This document shows, piece after piece, positions 9,256 to 19,788 of a stretch of 64,000 nt of DNA (positions are counted from its first letter, which is position 1; each line of letters starts with the position of its first letter). The notes beneath the pieces were generated by a model. The model saw only the letters and a list, made by a program, of their open reading frames with translations. It did not search any database and was not told where the DNA came from. The position numbers and the translations under genes were made by a program. The stretch is from NCBI RefSeq assembly GCF_003641205.1, contig NZ_CP032762.1, forward strand, positions 3,658,001-3,722,000, written 5' to 3'. Source of the DNA: Rhodococcus sp. P1Y. Its GTDB lineage: Bacteria; Actinomycetota; Actinomycetes; Mycobacteriales; Mycobacteriaceae.

Positions 9256-9290
9256 CACGACAGCGTACGACCAGCCCGCGCTGTCGTGGT
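9254..9290. promoter_or_regulatory. 12-bp inverted repeat between the PAC2 gene and metH
   Basis: ACCACGACAGCG at 9254-9265 and its exact reverse complement at 9279-9290, with a 13-base spacer. The left arm overlaps the PAC2 start codon and -10 box (TACGCT, minus strand 9267-9262). The right arm is 30 bases from the metH ATG. It may be an operator acting on both divergent genes. Confidence 0.45.
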
Positions 9291-9307
9291 CACGGTGGCA
9301 CGCCCAT

Positions 9308-9313
9308 TAGTCT
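9308..9313 (+). promoter_or_regulatory. -10 box of leaderless metH promoter
   Basis: TAGTCT ends six bases before the metH ATG at 9320. No room is left for a conventional ribosome binding site if transcription starts at the A of ATG. Confidence 0.45.
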
Positions 9314-9319
9314 GTAGGG

Positions 9320-12300
9320 ATGCCTGCGCCACACAAGACGAGCCTGCTCGATGCGATAGCTACTCGCGTTGTCATCGGCGACGGGGCGATGGGAACGATG
9401 CTGCAGGACGCGAACCTGACGCTCGACGACTTCCTCGGCCTCGAGGGCTGTAACGAGATCCTCAACGACACTCGTCCCGACGTGCTGCGCGAGATCCATC
9501 GCGCGTACTTCGACGCAGGCGCGGACGCTGTCGAGACCAACACGTTCGGCTGCAATCTGCCGAACCTCGCCGATTACGACATCTCCGACCGCATCCGAGA
9601 GCTGTCCGAGAAGGGGACCAAGCTCGCGCGCGAGGCCGCCGACGAGATGGGCAAGGGACGCGACGGGATGGATCGCTTCGTTCTCGGATCCATGGGACCC
9701 GGAACCAAGCTGCCCACACTCGGTCACGCGCCGTTCGCGGTGCTTCGCGACGCTTACGTCGAGGCAGCCCTCGGGATGATCGACGGCGGTGCCGACGCCA
9801 TCCTCGTCGAGACCTGCCAGGATCTGCTTCAGGTCAAAGCCGCCATCATCGGCAGCCAGCACGCTATGGATCGTCTCGGCGTACGCATTCCGATCATCAC
9901 GCACGTGACCGTCGAGACGACGGGTGCGATGCTGCTCGGTAGCGAGATCGGCGCGGCGCTGACGGCTCTCGAACCGCTCGGTATCGACATGATCGGCCTG
10001 AACTGCGCGACTGGTCCCGCCGAGATGAGCGAGCACCTTCGCCACCTGTCGAAGCATTCGACGTTGCCGGTGTCGGTGATGCCCAACGCCGGATTGCCGA
10101 CGCTCGGCGCGAACGGCGCGGAATACCCTCTGACTGCCCCCGAACTCGCAACTGCACTCGGCGGCTTCGTCTCGGAATACGGATTGTCCCTCGTCGGTGG
10201 CTGCTGCGGCACCACCCCCGAGCACATCCGTCAGGTCGCGGATTTGGTGCACGGGGCGCAGAAGGCGCAACGGGCTCCGGTTCCCGAGCCGGGCGTGGCG
10301 TCGCTGTATTCGGCTGTACCGTTCGAACAGGACGCCAGTATCCTGATGATCGGGGAACGCACGAACTCCAACGGCTCCAAGGCTTTCCGCGACGCCATGC
10401 TCGCGGAGGACTATCAGAAGTGCCTCGACATCGCCAAGGACCAGACGCGCGACGGCGCGCACATGCTCGACCTCAACGTCGACTACGTGGGCCGAGACGG
10501 GGCAGCCGACATGTCGGCACTGGCCAGCCGGCTGGCGACCGCGTCGACGTTGCCGATCATGCTCGATTCGACCGAACCTGCCGTCCTCGAAGCGGGGCTG
10601 GAGCATCTAGGCGGCCGTAGTGCCGTCAACTCGGTCAACTACGAGGACGGCGACGGACCCGATTCGCGCTTTCAGAAGATCATGAAGCTGGTCAAGGAGC
10701 ACGGCGCTGCCGTCGTGGCTCTGACGATCGACGAGGAAGGCCAAGCGCGTACTGCGGAGTGGAAGGTCCGGGTAGCCGAGCGTCTCATCACCGATATCAC
10801 CGAGAATTGGGGGCTGAGGCACGAGGACATCATCGTCGACACCCTGACCTTCCCCATCTCGACCGGTCAGGAGGAGGTTCGACGCGACGGTATCGAAACC
10901 ATCGAAGCCATCCGTCAACTCAAGTCCAAGTTCCCGAAAGTGCACACCACACTCGGACTCTCGAACATCTCGTTCGGGCTCAATCCTGCGGCACGCCAAG
11001 TGCTGAACTCGGTGTTCCTGCACGAATGCACCGAGGCCGGCCTCGACACCGCCATCGTGCATGCATCGAAGATCCTGCCGATGAACAAGATTCCGGACGA
11101 GCAACGCGAGACCGCACTCGACCTGGTCTACGACCGCCGCTCCGAAGGATACGACCCCCTGCAGAAACTCATGCAGTTGTTCGAGGGCGTCTCGGCGGCC
11201 TCGGCGCGAGAATCACGCGCCGAGGAGCTCGGTCGGCTTCCTTTGTTCGAACGACTCGAGCGACGGATCGTGGACGGCGAGCGAAACGGTCTCGACGCCG
11301 ACCTCGACTCGGCCATGGACGAGAAGCCGCCGCTCGAGATCATCAACGACACGTTGCTGTCGGGGATGAAGACCGTCGGTGAGTTGTTCGGCTCCGGTCA
11401 GATGCAGCTGCCGTTCGTGTTGGCGTCGGCAGAGGTCATGAAAGCGGCTGTGGCATATCTCGAACCGCACATGGAGGCATCCGACGACGACGGAAAAGGT
11501 CGCATCGTGCTCGGCACCGTCAAGGGCGACGTACACGACATCGGCAAGAACCTCGTCGACATCATCCTGAGCAACAACGGGTACGAGGTGGTGAACCTCG
11601 GGATCAAACAGCCGATCGCAACCATCCTGGAAGCGGCTATCGACAAGCGCGCAGATGTCATCGGAATGTCCGGTTTGCTGGTGAAGTCGACCGTGGTGAT
11701 GAAGGACAACCTCATCGAGCTCAACAACAAGGGCGTCGCCGAGCAATTCCCGGTCCTGCTGGGCGGTGCGGCACTGACTCGGTCCTACGTCGAGAACGAT
11801 CTTCAGGACGTCTACCAGGGTGATGTCCACTACGCCCGTGACGCGTTCGAGGGCCTGGCTCTGATGGACACGATCATGACGACCAAACGCGGCGGGGGAC
11901 CGGCGCCGGACAGTCCGGAAGCTCTGAAAGCCAAGGCCAAAACCGAGGAACGCAAGGTTCGCCATGAGCGCTCCAGGCGAATCGCGGAACAACGAAAAGC
12001 AGCCGCGGCCCCGGTCGTCGTGCCGGCGAGGTCGGACGTCGCCACCGACGTCGAGACGCCCACACCTCCGTTCTGGGGTACCCGGATCGTCAAGGGCGTG
12101 TCGTTGTCGGACTACTCGGGTCTCCTCGACGAGCGCGCGTTGTTCTTGGGACAGTGGGGACTACGTGGTGCTCGCAAAGGCGAGGGCGCGACGTACGAGG
12201 ATCTCGTGGAGACCGAGGGCAAGCCGCGCCTGCGGTACTGGCTCGACCGGCTCAGCACAGACGGAATCCTCGCGCACGCGGCGCTGGTGTACGGGTACTT

Positions 12301-12889
12301 TCCGGCGGTCTCCGAAGGAGACGACGTCGTGGTGCTCACCGAGCCGAATCCCGAGGCAGCCGAGCGTTTCCGGTTCACTTTTCCCCGGCAGCAGCGCGAT
12401 CGATTCCTCTGCATCGCGGACTTCGTCCGGTCGCGTGAATCCGCACGTGACACCGGCCAGGTGGACGTTCTGCCGATGAATCTCGTCACCATGGGACAGC
12501 CGATCGCAGACTTCGCCAACGAGCTGTTCGCAGCCGATTCGTACCGTGACTATCTCGAAGTCCACGGAATCGGAGTGCAGTTGACCGAGGCGCTCGCCGA
12601 GTACTGGCATCGCCGTGTGCGCGAAGAACTGAGGCTGACCGACGGTCGTAGTGTGGCCGAGGAGGACCCCAAGGAGGCAGAGGGGTTCTTCAAACTCGAA
12701 TACCGCGGAGCGCGGTACTCGTTCGGCTACGGCGCATGCCCGGATCTGGAAGACCGCATCAAACTCGCCGCCCTTTTGGAGCCCGAGCGTATCGGCGTCA
12801 AATTGTCGGAGGAGCTACAGCTGCATCCCGAGCAGTCCACCGACGCATTCGTTCTTCACCACCCGGAGGCCAAGTATTTCAATGTCTGA
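9320..12889 (+). CDS. metH: Cobalamin-dependent methionine synthase
   Basis: A 1189-residue enzyme that transfers the methyl group of 5-methyltetrahydrofolate to homocysteine via methylcobalamin. Seen: the homocysteine domain starting GDGAMGTML with zinc-ligand cysteines in GLNCATG and VGGCCGTTP (about 230 and 295), a pterin-binding domain from about 345 (GERTNSNGS), and a cobalamin cap and Rossmann domain with the DVHDIG histidine loop near 736. The AdoMet reactivation domain (about 910 to the end) contains DVLPMNLVTMGQ. All four modules are intact. The cob cluster 30 kb downstream makes its cofactor. Its stop overlaps the next gene. Confidence 0.97.
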   Translation: MPAPHKTSLLDAIATRVVIGDGAMGTMLQDANLTLDDFLGLEGCNEILNDTRPDVLREIHRAYFDAGADAVETNTFGCNLPNLADYDISDRIRELSEKGTKLAREAADEMGKGRDGMDRFVLGSMGPGTKLPTLGHAPFAVLRDAYVEAALGMIDGGADAILVETCQDLLQVKAAIIGSQHAMDRLGVRIPIITHVTVETTGAMLLGSEIGAALTALEPLGIDMIGLNCATGPAEMSEHLRHLSKHSTLPVSVMPNAGLPTLGANGAEYPLTAPELATALGGFVSEYGLSLVGGCCGTTPEHIRQVADLVHGAQKAQRAPVPEPGVASLYSAVPFEQDASILMIGERTNSNGSKAFRDAMLAEDYQKCLDIAKDQTRDGAHMLDLNVDYVGRDGAADMSALASRLATASTLPIMLDSTEPAVLEAGLEHLGGRSAVNSVNYEDGDGPDSRFQKIMKLVKEHGAAVVALTIDEEGQARTAEWKVRVAERLITDITENWGLRHEDIIVDTLTFPISTGQEEVRRDGIETIEAIRQLKSKFPKVHTTLGLSNISFGLNPAARQVLNSVFLHECTEAGLDTAIVHASKILPMNKIPDEQRETALDLVYDRRSEGYDPLQKLMQLFEGVSAASARESRAEELGRLPLFERLERRIVDGERNGLDADLDSAMDEKPPLEIINDTLLSGMKTVGELFGSGQMQLPFVLASAEVMKAAVAYLEPHMEASDDDGKGRIVLGTVKGDVHDIGKNLVDIILSNNGYEVVNLGIKQPIATILEAAIDKRADVIGMSGLLVKSTVVMKDNLIELNNKGVAEQFPVLLGGAALTRSYVENDLQDVYQGDVHYARDAFEGLALMDTIMTTKRGGGPAPDSPEALKAKAKTEERKVRHERSRRIAEQRKAAAAPVVVPARSDVATDVETPTPPFWGTRIVKGVSLSDYSGLLDERALFLGQWGLRGARKGEGATYEDLVETEGKPRLRYWLDRLSTDGILAHAALVYGYFPAVSEGDDVVVLTEPNPEAAERFRFTFPRQQRDRFLCIADFVRSRESARDTGQVDVLPMNLVTMGQPIADFANELFAADSYRDYLEVHGIGVQLTEALAEYWHRRVREELRLTDGRSVAEEDPKEAEGFFKLEYRGARYSFGYGACPDLEDRIKLAALLEPERIGVKLSEELQLHPEQSTDAFVLHHPEAKYFNV

Positions 12890-13580
12890 CACATCTGCGC
12901 TCAGTCTGCAGGGCATCCTGTGGGACATGGACGGCACACTGCTCGACTCGGAGAAGATCTGGGACGTCGCCGTTGCCGAACTGTCCTTGGACCTCGGACG
13001 CGAGCTCACCGCGGAGGTGCGCTCCAGCACTCTCGGGAACTCGATGCAGGGCGCGCTGCGCAAGATCTACGCGCACACCGGCACCGAGGAGACCGCCGAG
13101 ACGTTGCGCAAGGGTCGCGACTGGCTCACCGAACGGGTGGCAGAACTGTTCTCGGAGGGTATTCCATGGCGTCCGGGCGCCAAGGACGCACTTCAGCTCG
13201 CTCGCGACATGGGACTGAAGACTGCACTGGTCACCAACACCGAACGCGGTCTCGTCGAGAATGCGCTCGAAACGATCGGGCGCGAGTACTTCGACGCCAC
13301 CGTCAGCGGAGACGAGGTCGACGAGGGCAAGCCGCACCCGGCGCCGTACCTTCGTGGTGCGTCGCTGCTCGGCCTGAACACGGGGGATTGCCTCGCAGTC
13401 GAGGATTCACCGACGGGTTCGCTGTCTGCTCATCGCGCCGGATGCTCGGTGCTGCTCGTTCCCTCCGAGATCGCTGTTGCAGCGCAGCCGGGTTACGTGG
13501 TTCGCGACACTCTGGTCGGTCTCGATGCGGAAGGGTTCCGGTCGGTGTGGTGCGATGCGCGTCGAACGGCCTCGTCATGA
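12882..13580 (+). CDS. HAD-superfamily phosphatase (beta-phosphoglucomutase-like)
   Basis: A 232-residue HAD hydrolase. Motif I is [10 protein letters not shown] near residue 16, motif II is the VTNT threonine region, and motif III/IV are K in GKPHP and the acidic VEDSPTG. The helical cap after motif I places it in the PGM/phosphatase subfamily; the substrate is not evident. The ATG at 12882 overlaps the last eight bases of metH, and its TGA overlaps the hisE ATG, so metH, this gene and hisE look like one transcript. The order matches M. tuberculosis between metH and hisE. Confidence 0.9.
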   Translation: MSDTSALSLQGILWDMDGTLLDSEKIWDVAVAELSLDLGRELTAEVRSSTLGNSMQGALRKIYAHTGTEETAETLRKGRDWLTERVAELFSEGIPWRPGAKDALQLARDMGLKTALVTNTERGLVENALETIGREYFDATVSGDEVDEGKPHPAPYLRGASLLGLNTGDCLAVEDSPTGSLSAHRAGCSVLLVPSEIAVAAQPGYVVRDTLVGLDAEGFRSVWCDARRTASS

Positions 13581-13858
13581 CAGAATCTCCCACTGTGAAA
13601 ACCTTCGACTCCCTGTTCGCCGAGCTGACCGACCGCGCTGCCACACGCCCCGAAGGCTCTGGCACCGTCGCTGCGTTGGATGCAGGCGTACATGCGCAGG
13701 GTAAGAAGATCATCGAGGAAGCGGGCGAGGTCTGGATTGCCGCCGAGCACGAAGGTGACGACGCGCTGGCCGAGGAGATCTCCCAGCTGCTGTACTGGGT
13801 TCAGGTGTTGATGGTGGGACGTGGCCTGACGCTCGACGATGTCTACCGACATCTGTGA
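13577..13858 (+). CDS. hisE: Phosphoribosyl-ATP pyrophosphatase
   Basis: A 93-residue MazG-fold enzyme with the metal-binding [13 protein letters not shown] and [11 protein letters not shown] segments. It hydrolyses phosphoribosyl-ATP to phosphoribosyl-AMP and pyrophosphate, the second step of histidine synthesis. It is a stand-alone HisE, not fused to HisI. The ATG at 13577 overlaps the preceding stop (ATGA); it lies 43 bases before hisG, which makes its substrate. Confidence 0.95.
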   Translation: MTESPTVKTFDSLFAELTDRAATRPEGSGTVAALDAGVHAQGKKIIEEAGEVWIAAEHEGDDALAEEISQLLYWVQVLMVGRGLTLDDVYRHL

Positions 13859-13901
13859 GCTCTGCCCCGGCATCTGACTTTTCCGACCAAAGGACCTCGC
13901 A

Positions 13902-14753
13902 ATGTTGCGTGTAGCAGTTCCCAACAAGGGTGCGCTCTCCGAATCCGCCGCCGAAATTCTTCGCGAGGCGGGTTATCGACGCCGCAGCGATTCGAAAGAT
14001 CTCACCGTTCTCGATCCAGCGAACGGTGTCGAGTTCTTCTTTCTCCGCCCCAAAGACATCGCAATCTACGTCGGTTCGGGCCAGCTCGACCTAGGCATCA
14101 CCGGCCGCGACCTCGCAATCGATTCAGGAGCACCGGTCGAGGAGCTCCTCGGTCTCGGCTTCGGTCGTTCGACCTTCCGCTACGCAGCCCCGCAGGGCAA
14201 AGAATGGTCGACGGGTGATCTCGGTGGGCTCAGGATCGCGACGTCGTACCCGAACTTGGTCAAAGCCGACCTGAAGGCGCGCGGACTCGAAGCGACGGTC
14301 ATCCGCCTCGACGGCGCAGTGGAGATCTCCATCCAGCTCGGCGTCGCAGACGCCATCGCCGACGTAGTCGAATCGGGTCGATCGCTGCGCCAGAACAATT
14401 TGGTCGCGTTCGGCGAATCGTTGTGCGATTCGGAAGGCGTATTGATCGAGCGCGCCGGAGGAGACAAGAGCGACAAGACTCGTAAGCAGTTGATAGCGCG
14501 AGTGCAAGGTGTCGTGTTCGCGCAGCAATACCTCATGCTCGATTACGACTGCCCCAAAGCCATTCTCGACGAGGCTGTCAAGATCACGCCGGGAATCGAG
14601 TCGCCGACTCTGTCGCCGATGGCAGACGAGAACTGGATCGCGGTGCGCGCCATGGTCTCTCGCAAGGCTCACAATACCGTGATGGATGATCTCGCAGACC
14701 TCGGCGCGAAAGCTATTCTGGCATCCGATATCCGGTCCTGCCGGGCGTTCTAG
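13902..14753 (+). CDS. hisG: ATP phosphoribosyltransferase (long form)
   Basis: A 283-residue HisG of the long, homohexameric class with a C-terminal ACT-like regulatory domain for histidine feedback. It catalyses the first committed step of histidine synthesis from ATP and PRPP. Seen: [14 protein letters not shown] at the N-terminus, the substrate region [10 protein letters not shown], and the C-terminal GIESPTLSP followed by the regulatory part. AAGGACC lies upstream as a ribosome binding site. It needs no HisZ subunit. Confidence 0.96.
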   Translation: MLRVAVPNKGALSESAAEILREAGYRRRSDSKDLTVLDPANGVEFFFLRPKDIAIYVGSGQLDLGITGRDLAIDSGAPVEELLGLGFGRSTFRYAAPQGKEWSTGDLGGLRIATSYPNLVKADLKARGLEATVIRLDGAVEISIQLGVADAIADVVESGRSLRQNNLVAFGESLCDSEGVLIERAGGDKSDKTRKQLIARVQGVVFAQQYLMLDYDCPKAILDEAVKITPGIESPTLSPMADENWIAVRAMVSRKAHNTVMDDLADLGAKAILASDIRSCRAF

Positions 14754-14768
14754 AGACCTCGAGCCCGG

Positions 14769-15584
14769 TCAGCTGGGGCGCGCTCGCACCAGGACAGTTT
14801 GTGCGATGCGCCCCAGCGGGCCACGCTCGTCGTGCAGTACTCCTGCCGACATCGCGAATCCATCCGGGCCCGTGGACGTTTCGGCTGACAGGCCGACCCA
14901 CTCGCCGACAGGCTCACGGAATACATGCACAGTGAGATCGGTGTTCAGGAACGTCCATCGGTCTAGATCGAGTTTCGCGCCGATACCGTTCGCGATGTCC
15001 GCGATGGAGAACAGCCGCTCCATGGGCGTCATGGTTTCACCGAGCACCAACCTCGTGAGCGGGCGCGCCCACACTGCGCCCGGGCCCGAACCGCCGATAG
15101 TGGACAGGGCGCGGACTTCGATGTTGTCGAGGTAGCCCGACTTCCAAGAGCCATCCCAGACATGGGTCGTTGCCTTCGACACGGGTTCGAGGTGCGCGTC
15201 GGCAGCATGAGCAACCGCAGCTGTGTCCGCAGTCGTCAACCGCCATGCGGTTGCGCGCGCTACCGCTCGCGGCACACCGCTGTCGGTGTTCGATGCCCAC
15301 AGCTCGGCCACCACGAGTTCGACGTTCCTGCCGGGGCGTTCGACCCACGCGCGGACTTCGACGTCCGCGATGGGCACGGGACCGAGCAGTTCGACGACGA
15401 CACGGCTGATGCGCACCTCGTCACGGGCCGCGACTCGCTCGAGCGCCCGCACCAGAAGCGCCGACGGCGGCGCACCGTGCTGCATGGTCGGCGCCCACAG
15501 GCTCACCGTGCGTTCGGTAGTCGTGAAAACTTCGTTCCCGGCCGTGCTGAAGCCGGCTGGGACGAAGAAAGCGTCCGGGGTCAC
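14769..15584 (-). CDS. Acyl-CoA thioesterase family protein (hotdog fold)
   Basis: A 271-residue protein from GTG 15584, resembling the double-hotdog TesB/4HBT_3-type thioesterases seen in mycolate-containing actinobacteria. Visible hallmarks are a MQHGAPPSALLVRALER segment in the first hotdog and a C-terminal second hotdog ending in GRIAQTVLVRARPS. The substrate is unknown. GTG overlaps the stop of the RecB-like gene (GTGA), so the two are co-expressed. It converges with hisG, leaving 15 bases between stops. Confidence 0.8.
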   Translation of the reverse strand: MTPDAFFVPAGFSTAGNEVFTTTERTVSLWAPTMQHGAPPSALLVRALERVAARDEVRISRVVVELLGPVPIADVEVRAWVERPGRNVELVVAELWASNTDSGVPRAVARATAWRLTTADTAAVAHAADAHLEPVSKATTHVWDGSWKSGYLDNIEVRALSTIGGSGPGAVWARPLTRLVLGETMTPMERLFSIADIANGIGAKLDLDRWTFLNTDLTVHVFREPVGEWVGLSAETSTGPDGFAMSAGVLHDERGPLGRIAQTVLVRARPS

Positions 15585-16432
15585 GCAGACACCTCCGGCC
15601 AGCCTGGGTAGATCGGGGGAGTGCCGCCGAACTCGGGGCACAGAGCCTGGTGATCGCACCAGCTGCACAGCTTTCCGCGCTTGGCCTGGAAATCGCCGGA
15701 TGCGCCGGCCACGAGAATGGCCTTCCAGATCGCCGAGAGCATCCGCTCGAAACGAAGTAGTTCGCCTTCGTCAGGTGTGTAGGTCAGCGACTGCTTGTCC
15801 GCGAGGTACATGAGCTTGAGCTGGGCTGGAACGATGCCGCGCATTCGCATGACGACCAATGCGTAGAACTTCATCTGGAACAAGGCTTTGGCCTCGGTGA
15901 ATTCACGAGGCGCCTTACCTGTCTTGTAGTCCACGACCCGGATCATCCCGTTCGGCGCGACGTCGATACGGTCGATGAATCCGCGCAGCGGAGTGCCATC
16001 GGCGAGATCGATTTCGACCCGTTGCTCACACGATTCGGGATCGAATCGGGTGGGGTCTTCCATCTCGTAGTACCCCGTCACCAGCATGCGAGCCTGGTCC
16101 AAGAGTGTGGTCAGTTCGTCTCCGGTGATCAACTCCGCGATGTCGGGTGACTCTCCGCACACTCGTTCCCAGGCGCTGTCGACCAGGCCTACGGCTACGT
16201 CGGAATTCCTTGTCTCCGAAGGCATCGCGTACAAGGCCTCCAGGGCTGCGTGCACGACGGTTCCCTTGACCTGAGCGAGAGTCGACTTCTCCGGAATCCG
16301 ATCGATAGCCCGGAAGCGGTACAGCAACGGGCACTGCTTGAAGTCGCCTGCACGAGACGGAGACAGTGCAGGCTTGCTTCGCCTGACCGGACTCCTCGGG
16401 ACGGGCGGTGCAGCAGAATCGGTGATACTCAC
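15581..16432 (-). CDS. RecB-family exonuclease with Fe-S cluster motif
   Basis: A 283-residue PD-(D/E)XK nuclease (Cas4/RecB-like), the counterpart of M. tuberculosis Rv2119. The active-site core is GFIDRIDV followed by RVVDYKTGKAP near residue 165. A Cys in SPSRAGDFKQCPLLYRFR and a C-terminal CSWCDHQALCPEF cluster provide the four-cysteine [4Fe-4S] arrangement of AddB/Cas4-type nucleases. Start GTG 16432 fits the family length and has TAGTCT seven bases upstream (minus strand 16445-16440). It is divergent from trmI. The cellular role is not established. Confidence 0.88.
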   Translation of the reverse strand: MSITDSAAPPVPRSPVRRSKPALSPSRAGDFKQCPLLYRFRAIDRIPEKSTLAQVKGTVVHAALEALYAMPSETRNSDVAVGLVDSAWERVCGESPDIAELITGDELTTLLDQARMLVTGYYEMEDPTRFDPESCEQRVEIDLADGTPLRGFIDRIDVAPNGMIRVVDYKTGKAPREFTEAKALFQMKFYALVVMRMRGIVPAQLKLMYLADKQSLTYTPDEGELLRFERMLSAIWKAILVAGASGDFQAKRGKLCSWCDHQALCPEFGGTPPIYPGWPEVSA

Positions 16433-16546
16433 GCCTTGCAGACTAAGCCCGTGGACCGACACCGTCGCGGAAGGCCGTAGTCTGAACAGCCGAGTGTCGG
16501 TCCGCCCCGGTCCGGCTTCACCCGTTCCGTTCATCGAAAGAGGTAG

Positions 16547-17509
<963 letters not shown>

Positions 17510-17597
17510 TCGACGATCAGGGCTCTACTTCAAGATTAAACGACCCACGCGCCCGTTTCGGTGCCTGAAAACCAGCATCCGGTCTAGTATTTACCTG

Positions 17598-17607
17598 TTC
17601 TATAGAA
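17598..17607. promoter_or_regulatory. TTCTATAGAA palindrome upstream of the glycosyltransferase gene
   Basis: A perfect 10-base palindrome inside the locally AT-rich 126-base gap 17510-17635, about 28 bases before the start codon. It may be a -10 region or small operator. The rest of the gap holds a weak hairpin just after the trmI stop (17506-17520) and nothing else I recognise. Confidence 0.3.
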
Positions 17608-17635
17608 ATGCAGGTTTGGCCGGAGGGGGTCGACG

Positions 17636-18898
17636 ATGTCGTCGAATCACAGCAATCGAACGGTGTGGATCTACAACGACCTGCCGCCGGGTGTCGTCGC
17701 AGGGGCGTCACTGATGGCCGACAACTGGCAGCGTGCACTACCCGCCTTCGGATTGACGCCTCGGTTGTTCGCCCCCTCGGGATCGGCGAGAAGGACCCAC
17801 GATTCCGACTCGGTCACCTTCAGGACTATGCGGAATGTGGGGTACCCCGGTGATTGGCACGCCCGCTTCTCCCTACTGGCGGAGTTGCGCCGGGTGGGTC
17901 CCGACAGGCCGGACGCCATCATCGTCGCCACCCCGCTTCGGGTGGGGACGTTGGGACTCGCCACTGCGTCCATCCATGGCATTCCGCTCGTGGTCGTGCA
18001 CTCGAGCGACATGTCTTCGATCGCCGAATACTTCGGTTCGTTTCGAGCGATGGCGTCCGCTGCATCGAAGCTCCTCGGCCTACATCTGCTCAGCGCGCCG
18101 GTACGTAGTGCCTTCTGGCGGCGTGAGGCGATGGCGGCAGCATTCCGCACACGTCGCCACGCGGGCGTGATCACTGTGCACGGCATCCGCGCCATCTACT
18201 CGGAGGCGGCTGCGATAGTCGTGTTGGGGGAGAAGATGCGGCGGGAGGTGGACTCCTGGAACATGACCGTTCCGGTGCACACCATTCCACTCGGCGTCGA
18301 CAGGCTTCCGGTTCGAGACTCGCCCGTCACGGTGAAGTGGCCGGAGGGGCGATTGCGGTTGCTGTATGTCGGCCGCTTCTCTCGTGAGAAGAATGTCGAA
18401 CTGCTGATCCACGCTGTGCGGCACGCAACTGATCGAGGTGTCGATGTCCACCTTGCATTGTGCGGCGAAGGACACATGGTCCGCCGACTTCGTGCGTTGG
18501 TTACCGAGCTGGGTCTCGACGACCGCGTCGATCTGATCGGTCCGTTCCCCCATGACGAGCTCCAGGCGGTCTATTCGAGCGCGGACGTGTTCGTGTTTCC
18601 GTCGAGGGCGGATTCGCAGGCGATGGCGCTGAACGAGGCTGCGCTCGAGGGACTTCCAATGATCGGATGCGACCCGCACGTCAACGCGGTGCTGGTCGAC
18701 GGCCAGTCCGGAATCGTGATCGAAGACGACGCGGAACAGTGGGCTGGAGCCATCGAAACGATGACCGATGCGGACGTTCGCCGGTCTTTCGGGCTGCGAG
18801 CGCGTGAACTGGCCGAACGATCGTCCGAAAAGTCACAGATGTTCAAACTCGCGTCCGTCGTACATGACGCAATCGATCGCGCACGCTCCGGGCATTGA
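17636..18898 (+). CDS. Glycosyltransferase family 4 protein
   Basis: A 420-residue GT-B enzyme. The donor-binding C-domain shows LLYVGRFSREKN near residue 240 and FPSRADSQAMALNEAALEGLPMIG near 325, the E-x7-E region of GT4. The N-domain has VVVHSSD. No membrane segment is obvious. The ATG follows GGAGGGGG. It overlaps the PIG-L gene by 35 bases, so the pair is coupled. This two-gene unit is absent, as I recall, from the same place in M. tuberculosis. A GT4 plus deacetylase pairing resembles mycothiol chemistry (MshA/MshB), but the substrate here cannot be read from sequence. Confidence 0.9.
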   Translation: MSSNHSNRTVWIYNDLPPGVVAGASLMADNWQRALPAFGLTPRLFAPSGSARRTHDSDSVTFRTMRNVGYPGDWHARFSLLAELRRVGPDRPDAIIVATPLRVGTLGLATASIHGIPLVVVHSSDMSSIAEYFGSFRAMASAASKLLGLHLLSAPVRSAFWRREAMAAAFRTRRHAGVITVHGIRAIYSEAAAIVVLGEKMRREVDSWNMTVPVHTIPLGVDRLPVRDSPVTVKWPEGRLRLLYVGRFSREKNVELLIHAVRHATDRGVDVHLALCGEGHMVRRLRALVTELGLDDRVDLIGPFPHDELQAVYSSADVFVFPSRADSQAMALNEAALEGLPMIGCDPHVNAVLVDGQSGIVIEDDAEQWAGAIETMTDADVRRSFGLRARELAERSSEKSQMFKLASVVHDAIDRARSGH

Positions 18899-19769
18899 CG
18901 CGGTGCCGGAAACTCGAAGCCTCGGCGCGCGTAGCAGGACTGTTGCACTATCCCCGCATCTCGACGACGCGGCGCTGTCCGCGGGAGGTTATCTGGCTGG
19001 GCGTATCGCCGAGGGCGCGCCTGCATCGGTCGTGTCGTTCTTCACCGCGGGACCCGAGCTGCCGACGCTTGCACCGAAGCTGCGGGTGTTCGGCGACTAT
19101 TCCACTCGAATCCGCGAGGACGACGAGGCGATGGGCGTGTTGGGGGTTCAAGCCCGACGAATCGGGTTTCACGAGCGGATTTTCAGAGATCCGCCGCTGT
19201 CGCGATTGATCCAGGTGTTCCGGACCCCGGCAAGCGCAAACGAATTCGGCAAATTGGACTCCGTTCGCGAGGTTGTCCTCGAGATTCTCGCCGACGAGGA
19301 TGTCGAGCTGCTGGCACCCCTCGGCGTCGGGAATCACGTCGACCACGTCGAGGTAGCCGTCGCTGCGCTTCACGCCGCTCGGGCGTGCGATGCCTTCGAC
19401 CGCGTGTGGTTCTACGAGGACTTCTATGCGCTGTCGGAGTTGGCGCGTCGGCGTCATCCGGTGACGGCGCAGGCGCCCCTCGATGTCAGGAGCGCCGCGG
19501 GATGGGCGAGCCCGATTGCAGGCCTACGAACGGAATGCATCGCCCTGTTCGGTCGGGGACCGGCGAGCACCGAGCTGTTCGACGGCGATCTCGTGTGGAC
19601 GATGCACTCCGAGAGCGTCGACGAACAGGAAACAACCAAACTCGCGGCAGTCGAGAAGTACCAGACGCAGACGGCGGAACTGGGTGGCGACCGGCAGTTG
19701 CGGGCAATGATCCGCCGCGCCCATTCGGGGCGCGGCGGCGAGCGATTCTGGTCGGCACGTCCGCGCTGA
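18864..19769 (+). CDS. PIG-L (LmbE-like) zinc deacetylase
   Basis: A protein of up to 301 residues with the PIG-L zinc motif SPHLDDAALS (about 30-39 from ATG 18864) and the distal HVDHVEV (about 158). These are the ligands used for N-deacetylation of GlcNAc-type sugars. An alternative GTG at 18903 would avoid the 35-base overlap with the glycosyltransferase and shorten the N-terminus. It is coupled to the GT4 gene, which suggests sequential action on one sugar intermediate. It converges with the lipoprotein gene, stops 19 bases apart. Confidence 0.87.
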   Translation: MTQSIAHAPGIDAVPETRSLGARSRTVALSPHLDDAALSAGGYLAGRIAEGAPASVVSFFTAGPELPTLAPKLRVFGDYSTRIREDDEAMGVLGVQARRIGFHERIFRDPPLSRLIQVFRTPASANEFGKLDSVREVVLEILADEDVELLAPLGVGNHVDHVEVAVAALHAARACDAFDRVWFYEDFYALSELARRRHPVTAQAPLDVRSAAGWASPIAGLRTECIALFGRGPASTELFDGDLVWTMHSESVDEQETTKLAAVEKYQTQTAELGGDRQLRAMIRRAHSGRGGERFWSARPR

Positions 19770-19788
19770 GGAACTTACCGATCGAGGA

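Noticed and set aside
9290..10606. Open frame of 438 codons on the minus strand
   Set aside because: Antisense to the start of metH; composition rich in His/Arg as typical of shadow frames.
17636..19769. Mycothiol genes mshA/mshB
   Set aside because: In actinobacteria these are normally unlinked, and the proteins show no specific MshA/MshB signature I can confirm; kept as generic GT4 and PIG-L.
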